Shown here one piece after another: positions 24,001-33,000 of a stretch of DNA of 64,000 nucleotides. Every line of letters begins with the position of its first letter. Positions within the stretch are counted from its first letter, which is position 1. This stretch comes from Ditylenchus dipsaci (lineage: Eukaryota > Nematoda > Chromadorea > Rhabditida > Anguinidae): positions 310,001 to 374,000 of the forward strand of contig SADC01001025.1 of assembly GCA_004194705.1 (NCBI GenBank), in the 5' to 3' direction. The notes beneath the pieces are model-generated. The model was not told the origin of the DNA. It was given only the letters and a program-made list of their open reading frames with translations, and did no database searches. The translations under genes were made by a program, and so were the position numbers.

Positions 24001-27000
24001 CTTAGCCACAGTTTCCATATCGATGCCTGCAAGAATAGAAGTCATTTTTAGGGCGAAAACGTGTCTTAGAAACCAGTGTCAGAAGAACCAGCCAGAAAAG
24101 AGCCTCCATGGATCCAAACAAGAATAGGAAATAGTTGGCTTTCATCTTCAGAATTCTATAATGAAGTGTTATATGTTTTCCTTACAAACCCTTTTTGAAA
24201 CAACGTATTGAAAGCAAATTTTAAATAGGCTCAAATTGTTTTACCCCGTCAAAATATTCTTTCACCCCGTCAAATTATGTTTTTACCTCGTCAAATTTGA
24301 ATTTTGAGCAAAATATTCGTTTACCTCGTCAAATTATTCATTTACCTAAGGCATATATTCAAGGTATATTTTGCGTAAAGAATGCATTTTTACAGTTAAT
24401 TCGCTGATTTTCAGTTCACTTCTTTAGTCAGACAAGCCGTTCCAGCCTAAATTTTTTATGATTTTAGATCCTATCGCTAGGTAATGTTTTGGTACTGTTT
24501 TACATGTTTTATGCTTGTTGGTCGCTTTTATTCATGCTTTTCATTTTCAGGACAAGCTCTGGCCTAGGTTAGGAACTTTTCAAAAAAACCATGCTCTACC
24601 CACCGAATATAGCCACCCACGAACGAACATAGCGTTAAGTCAGATTTTTTGTCCATGTGGCTTTGTCGTCACTCTCTATACGCCTTCGTGCTCCGAAAAC
24701 CAAGGCGTTATGGCTATGTCTTTGTAACATAACTGCCGGAGCACGTTAACTTCAAGAAGCTGCCTGGTGAGAGTTGTCTTCTATGACATTTACCTCACTC
24801 ATTTTCAGGTATTTTTTAAACTCCAAGGTCAGGCTGCTTTTTATGGCTTGTTCACGTACTTCGAGTTCAAGTTCGAGTTCAGACCGAAAGTGTTCACGTA
24901 GACAAAGATCCGAACTCGAACTTCAACTCGAAGGTGTTCACGTACTTCGAGTTCGAGATCCGACTTGAAGTTGTTTATTTGTGTGACTTAAGTCACTCGG
25001 AATCTGACCCCAGAGTGGCCAAAAGATACTGAAAATTGATTTCGGTGGATCTCCCTTGTACCAACAAAACCAACTGGTCGACCACTTGGATCATAAAAAT
25101 ATACGTTTTCGGGTCTCCAATACCAGTTATCTGGACTAATTCGGGCATGCTGAAGATGGTTTGTTAATTTTAAAACGCCGTTTTCTCGGGTATTTTTGAA
25201 GGTTTGGTGCAATCGAGTTTTCGTAAAATCAATTGTCTCCCAATACTCAACAAATATCATACAAAACCTTATTTTACTATTATCAAACCATCTTCAGCAT
25301 GCCCGAATTAGTCCAGAAAATAGTTTTTGGAGCATGAAAAAATTTAAAAATAATTTTTGCTCCAATTGGACGACCACTTGGTTTTGTTGTACCCAGGTAG
25401 TCGTACCCAGGTTGGAAAACTCAGGTAGTACTGGTAGAACTGACGTTATATCCAGTAGAACTGACGTTATATCATAAAAAATTACATTTTATAAGTTCTT
25501 TACGAAGCAAAAATATTACTACCCGGGTACCACTACACTACCTGAGTTTCCCAACATGGGTACGACTACCTGGGTACAACCAAACCAAGTGGATGTCCAA
25601 TTGGATCAAAAAAAATTACGTTTTTCATGATCTAAAACCTGTTTTCTAGACTAATTCGGGCACGCCGAAGATGGTTTGATAATAGTAAAACAAGATTTTG
25701 TATGGTATTTTTCGAGTATTGGGAGATGATTGATTTTACCAAAGCTTGATTTTTCCAAAACTTAAAAAATACCCTACAAAACGGCATTTTACCACTATCA
25801 AACCATCTTTAGCGTGTCCGAATCAGCCCAGAAAACAGGTTGTAAAACCTTAAAAACTTAAAAGGTAAAAAAAATTTAATTTTTCTGATCCAAGTGGACG
25901 ACCACTTGGTTTGGTTGGTTCAGACTAAAAATTTGAACTGCCGCGAAATTTTCACTGAAAGTTAGAGTGAGATTGAAAAAAACTCATTGGGTACACTGAA
26001 ATTGAGAGTGAGAGTGCGAGTGAAAGTAAGACTGAGAGGAAATTTTCCTTATTGGGTTCTCAGTGTACTACACACTGAGAGTGAGAGTGCAAGTCAGAGT
26101 GAAAGGAAAATCCCCTAATTGGATACGGAGCTGAACTCTACAAAATTGGAGGATCAATTAACCGGGGAGCAGGAAGTATTTACAAATGATTAAGAATGAT
26201 CGCTATCCAAAATCGTGTTCTGATCACGGTTTGATAATGCTAAAACTGCAATTTGACTTGTAGGAATCCCAGTGCAGGAGTAGGAAACCAAAGGTAAAGG
26301 ATAGGATACCAAAAGACAGGTTCAAATAAGGAAACTAACTACATATCCGGATACAAGTGGTCAATGTGGTTGTCCGCCTGGGTCAAACTTTTTTCATTAT
26401 GTTTCGGCTTCACAAAACTTTTACATGCACTTCTTTAGAAAATCGGCGCTACCAAAGGGCTCTAGGTGAATTCATCCTCAACCGATTCATCCTCGGTGAA
26501 TTCATCCTCGGTGAATTCATCCTCCGGTGAATTCATCCTCTAACGAATTCATCCTCGGTGAATTCATCCTCCTTCTTGTCTTGAGCAGAATATATTTAAA
26601 GACCTAATCCTTATATAGTAAGAGAGCACCCTCATTGATATCGGGGCACCCTTAGAAAGCAACCTCATTGATATCGGGACGAAACCAGGGCCCAAGAATT
26701 GTTCCACCCTAACCCTAATTCCTGGGTAGGTAACTGCTGGTCAGTGCGTGTTCGCCTGGATGGCTTAAAAATGGAAGTAAAAAAAAGTTTACACATAGTG
26801 GGACTCAAACCAGTAGCCTCGGTGACGGCAACCCCTCCCCAATTTAGACCAGGGTGTCAACCACTTGGATCAAAATTTTTTTTCACGTTTTCGGGTTCCA
26901 AAACAATTTTTCTGGAATAATTCGAGCATGCTGAAGATGGTTTGACAGTGGTAAAATCACGTTTTATGTAGAAATTTTTGAGTTATTGCTAACGATTGAT

Positions 27001-30000
27001 TTTGATAAATCAATCGTTAGCGATAACTCAAAAATTTCTCGATAAAACGTGATTTTACGGCGACCGGACAAAACAGGTTTTTAAAAGTATTGTCGCGCGA
27101 CAAAAACGGTTTTTTATCGGTCAATTCGGCTGTTTCGCCGAATTGACCGATAAAAAAATTTGTCGCGCGACAATACTTTTAAAAGATTTTACCACTGTCA
27201 AACCATCTTCAGCATGCTCGAATTATTCCAGAAAAATTGTTTTGGAACCCGAAAACGTGAAAAAAAAATTTGATCCAAGTGGTCGACCACTTGGTTTGGT
27301 GCATGGATTCTCAGGGTGATGTAGAGGTTGGTGGTTCGAACCCACCTGGCTGCATACCTTATTTTTTACCCCATTTTTAATGGGGTTTGATTGGGGTATT
27401 TAAGGTGGTTTTGAGTGGTTTCGGATTGTTTGGGACTACTTGGGTGTTCAGGGTGATTTTGAGTGGTTTGGGGTGGTTCCGGATGGTTTGGGACCATTTG
27501 GGGTGAACGAACTTTTTTCGCTAAAGTTTAAAATTATAATGACTATATTTCCTGTCAAGACAAAAAAGGATGAATTCACCGAGGATGAATTCACCGAGGA
27601 TGAATTGGTTGAGGATGAATTCACCGTCGCCCCTACCAAAGTATACCCCCCCCCCCTCCCAAATGAAATTAAAAAAAAAAGTTACCAAACACCCTATATC
27701 GACGTGAAATTGCCTCGGCAACACGAAAAAGACATTATTTTTGTGTTCTAGTCAATAAAAATCGAGTTTTGGGACCACCTAAAAATACCTATTTTGACCG
27801 TTTTGAAGGGATTTAGGGCTATTTCGGGTGAGAGAGACCAAAGATAGACCAATCTAGTGTAAAATGAAGATGTTGAACATAGTTTTGTCGACTGGGGCCT
27901 ACCACATAAATAAGCTCTGTTATGCATACATTTCTTATGCACCCAGAGTCACTTTCGAGTGATTTGCGTCTGAGGTATGTGGGTGTGAGCATCTCAACCC
28001 AAGCAACCAAGCCCTCTGCGCCCCTTTCGGGGGCGAGGGGGCTTGGTTGAATAGAGATGCGCGCACTCACTTACCTTAGACATAATTCCGAGCTAGACTC
28101 TTGAACAAAAATGCATTTAGAGGCTCTTTTTGCCCAGCTCCAGTGACCAAACACGCCAAAACAGGCAAATGGTCGAAATTTAAAAATGCCCAAAACTCTA
28201 TTTTTTATCAACCAGAACTTGAAAATAAAGTCTTTTTTGAACTCTTGAGGTGATTTTAGATCGATATAGGGTGTTTGGAAACATTTAAAAAAAAATCATT
28301 GGGTGGGGGGCTGTATACTCCGATAGGGTCAGAAAATCTTAACACAAGAAAGGCGGACTGTAACTTCTGACTATCTGGGGGTTTTCAGACCTGCTCAGCA
28401 CGAATATCGCAAAATCAGACCTCCGAACTTGTATGCGATGCCATTAATTAGCCCTATTCTCACAGCGACTCTTTGAAAAATGGATAGTTTTTCTTCAGGC
28501 TGATGAGCAGTGAATTTATTAAGTAAAGCATATTCTTTTATGCTCATAAGAAAGCCCTTTGTCTGGGCTTTCTAATGGTATGTCGCTTGCCGGCACTATT
28601 CCATTGTACCCCCCCCCCCCAAAAAAGCTATTCCAGTGTACCCCCCCCCCCAAAATAATGACCTATTCCATTGTACCCCCCCAAAAACCGACTTTTTATA
28701 TGCACTCAAAAACCATTTTTATGTAATAATTTTGCCATAAAAAGGCCAGAACAGCCATTTAAATAGGGTTCAAGGGCTGTATTGGGAGGGGAAGGGACAA
28801 AACAGGGCCACTAATGAATAAGGATTTAAGGCACCCTCAAACCCAGCAACTTGGGGTCCACCACTTAATATATACGTTTGAAGGCACGTCAAACCCAGCA
28901 ACTTGTGGAGGACCCAAATACATAAGTACTCAAAAGCCTCTCAAGGGCCAGCCGGGTGGGTCCCGAGGTGGTTATGCCTAAACCAGGACCCCTGTGGAGG
29001 TGAAGGCAGAAATTTTGGATGGCTGAGCCTCTGGCTCGAAGCCAAAAGCCGGAGAAGGGGGAGACCCTTTTCGGCTGAAAATTCAAGATGTTGAACATCG
29101 TTTTGAATACTGGGGCCTACCGCATAAATAAACTCTGGTATGCATGCTTTTTCATGCATCCAGAGTTACTTTCGAGCGATTTGTGTCTAAGGTATGTGGG
29201 TGTGCGCATCTCAACTCCAAGCCCCAAGCCCCTGCGCCCCCGAAGGGGCGCAGGGGGCTTGAGAGTTAGAGATGCGCGCACGCACTTACCTTAGACATGA
29301 TTCCGAGAAGTACACTTGATCATAAAATGCATATAGAGTCTATTTTTGCCACGGCCCGAGTTGAAAAACATGGTAAAGCAGCTAAAAAAAAGTGGCCCTG
29401 TGTTATTCCCTTCCCCTCCCAATACAGCCCTTGAACCCTATTTAAATGGCTTTTCTGGTCCTTTTATGGCGAAATTATTACATAAAAATGGTTTTGAGGG
29501 CATATAAAAAAGTTGGTTTTTGGGGGGGGTACAATGGAATAGGTCATTATTTTTGGGGGGGGGGGTACACTGGAATAGCTTTTTTGGGGGGTACAATGGA
29601 ATAGCGGCCGCTTGCCTATATCCAAAAAAATTATCATGGGTGAAAATTTAAAAGAATCAAATTAGGCCGTTTTTTTAAATTTAGTACCTTACGAAAAGTA
29701 TAGAAAATTTTTGTACAGAGTCTTGCAGCCATGAAAAGGTCTCCAAATTCAGAATCATGATTGAAAATAGCACCTGATAGTGCTTTTAGACTCTAATAAA
29801 AAGGGCTTATGGACTGTGAAGCACAAGTAGAAAAGAACCTGAAAAGGTGTCTTCAAAAACAGTTTCACGTAAAAACCCTAGCCAACTTGGAATTCTGGCA
29901 CCGGATTTGTGTTCAGCATGGCCGATTCACTTAAGAAAACTGCTCTCAAAATGAATAGTTTGTCGTCAAATTTCAAATTCCCTTCGATACAAAAAACATT

Positions 30001-33000
30001 AAAGAATATGCTTTACTTAATAAATTCACTGCTCATCAGCCTGAAGAAAAAACTATCCATTTTTCAAGAGTCGCTGTGAGAATAGGGCTAATTAAGGGCA
30101 TCGCATACAAGTTCGGAGGTCTGATTTTGCGATATTCGTGCTGAGCAGGTCTGAAAACCCCTAGATAGTCAAAAGTTACAGTCCGCATTTATCGTGTTAA
30201 AATAGTTTGTAAGTAAAACCATACCATTTGGGCAATTTTACCAGAAATAAAAAAAACACCCTACAAAATGGCATTTTATTGTTATAAAACTTTCTATGGA
30301 ATGCTCCAATTAGAGCAAAAAAAGGTTTTGGAAGTTTTTCAAAAAAAAAAGGTTTTCCCGAAAAACATTTAAAACATTGCACCAGATGGACGACCACTTG
30401 GTTTGTTGGTGGCTCTTTTAGTCCACAAAGAGCCTGGTCAAATACCTTAGAGGATTAGCTCACAAGTTTTTTATGGATCACTGGAATGATAAAATTGTTC
30501 TCATTGTTTGTTTATATGATATACTTCATGAATAAAACACTTTACTAACGTTCAATGAAAGCGCTAATGTTTTTTGTGAAATGACCAAGAGACTCAGATT
30601 GATTGAGATATAAATCCCTGAAAATGAAAAAATGTGCACTCAGAAAGATTCGAACCACTAAATTTGTCCGGGGATATTGTGACTGCGTTGATATTGTGGC
30701 CCGGGATATTGTGTCACGTACCGATAAAATATTGTGTCTGTTATTATTCTCTGTCTTATTTTAATTTCTGTGGTCCCGCTGATGTGATCTTTGGACTTTT
30801 GGAGTAACACAGTTACTCAGGGCGGCATAGTTGTCCCCATGAATGACTTTGGTTGATTATTTGATTGTGGTTGACCTCTTGATTTTCTTGATCTTTATCG
30901 ATTTTCGAAAAGACCTGAAAATGAGTGAGGTAAATCTCATAGAAGACAACTCTCGCTAGGCAGCCTCTTGAAGTTAACGTTCTCCGGCAGTTATGTTACA
31001 ATGACCTAGCCATATCGCCTTGGTTTTCGGAGCACGAAGGCGTATAGAGAGTGACACTTCGACTAGATTAGCTGACAAAGTCAGTAATTGCCACATAGAC
31101 TCGTAGCAAATATCAATTTAGTGTCTGAATATTTAGTCACTAAATAAAAGTGGCAAATCGGTAGCAAATATAGAATACTAAACTCTAAATATTTAGATTC
31201 TACTTCTTGGCAGCAAATAAATTGGTAGAGTTTAGAGTTCCAAACTCTAAATATAATAATAATAAATATTTAGTGGTAGCAAATATGGTACAGTCGACTC
31301 TCCAATAACGAACCCCCTAAATAACGAACTCTCTCAATAACGAACACTTTTTTTGGTTTGGTTTCGTTGGATTTTCGATAAAGTACTTATAACGGACCTT
31401 CTCAATAACGAACCTTCTCAATAACGAACTTTCTCAATAACGAACATCTAGAGCCGGTCCCCAGGGGTTCGTTATTGGGAGAGTCGACTGTATTAGAGTT
31501 TAGAATTTAGAGTTTGCAATATGAAATTCTAAATATTTAGTGGTAGCAAATATGAGAATTTAATTCCTGTGTGCCCATTCGCAAAAGCATCCTAATAACC
31601 ACCACCATTATCTTCCAGGAAACCACTCATCGACCATTTTGTTTCATTGATGGGCTGACCCTTTCTTACTCTGCATTTATGCCTACAAACCCTACTGACA
31701 TACCTTATCTAAGCCCATCGTTTTGGCATACCCTACAATACAGGCATAGATAGTTATCCATTTATACCAACGAGTATCCACCTTAGGTATTGTTGTTGGA
31801 GTTCGATATCCACTCGACCCTAGAGTACATACCCTAGGTTTTGGGGTCTCAGGAAGGGAGTCATTAGACACACCAAAGCTGACAACTTTGTAGAAACGTC
31901 CGGACTGAAACAGCTTATCTCCCCACACAATTTTGCATCCATTACTGAAAGCGCTTCTAAAAGAAGTACTTTGAAAAATTGAGTTTTTTTCCAAGAAACC
32001 ATAACTGAAGCAATAAAATCAGCACTACAGCAGAAAAGAGCGAAAAAAATTGGCCTAAGGACGTAAACAGCAAAAGGTAGGCCAGAGAAGTGTAAAGTTG
32101 ACGAAAAACGGGTCCAAAGAAGAATCTAAATAAATTTAGACAGCTACCCACCGCCCCACTTTTTATAGGGAAAAAGTAGTGTTTGGTGCGTATATTTTCT
32201 ACCAAAAGTGGAATTTAGAGTCGATATTTCCTAGGAAAAGTAGAGTCTAAATAAAGTAGATTCTAAATTTTAGAGTCTAATTATATTTTCTACCAAAAAT
32301 TTAAATATTTAGGCACTACTTTAAAAGTGGAATTTAGACCGCCATATTTGCTACGACTAATTTTCCGACAATTTAGAATTTAGAGTTTAGCATGCCAATT
32401 GCTAAATTCTAAACTCTAAATCGATATTTGCTACGGGTCATCGACGAAAAATATGACTTAACGCTATTTTCGTTCGTAGGTGGCTATATTCGGTGGGTAG
32501 AGCATGATCTTTTGAAAAGTTACTAACCTGAGCCAGAGCTTGTCCTGAAAATGAAAAGCATGAATAAAAGCGACCAACAAGCATAAAACATGTAAAACAG
32601 TACCAAAACATTACCTAGCGATAGGATCTAAAATCATAAAAAATTTAGGCTGGAACGGCTTGTCTGACTAAAGAAGTGAACTGAAAATCAGCGAATTAAC
32701 TGTAAAAATGCATTCTTTAGGCAAAATATACCTTGAACATATGCCTTGAACCGGCTAAGTTACGCTAGGTGATACTTAAAGGGAGGGGGAACTTCCTATA
32801 CGCATCGCCTAGGTCAAAGGTTCGACTTCCACTGGCTGATAACCTTCTTTTTACATCCTTTACTTTACAAGTTTGGTGTCGAAATGATCCTGAAACTCTT
32901 GGCCTTCCAAAAAAAATCATTACCTCAGGCTTTCACACCTGCTGGAGCTACCAGGCTAAAATAGGATAAATTTCGGAAATCGATTGTTTTTGGGGTTCTT

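Larger units (their letters stand above)
28343..30196. mobile_element. TTAA-flanked (piggyBac-like) foldback, split by another foldback
   Basis: TTAA at 28339-28342 and 30197-30200. Ends CACAAGAAAGGCGGACTGTA and inverse (GTTACAGTCCGC). Arms 28343-28560 and 29990-30196 match through CAGACCTGCTCAGCACGAAT and GAGCAGTGAATTTATTAAG. The foldback 28592-29608 is inserted inside it. Confidence 0.72.

Noticed and set aside
31692..32002. Missing esterase exon between exons 2 and 3
   Set aside because: Exons 2 and 3 join in phase with family-typical text ([22 protein letters not shown]), leaving no room for it.
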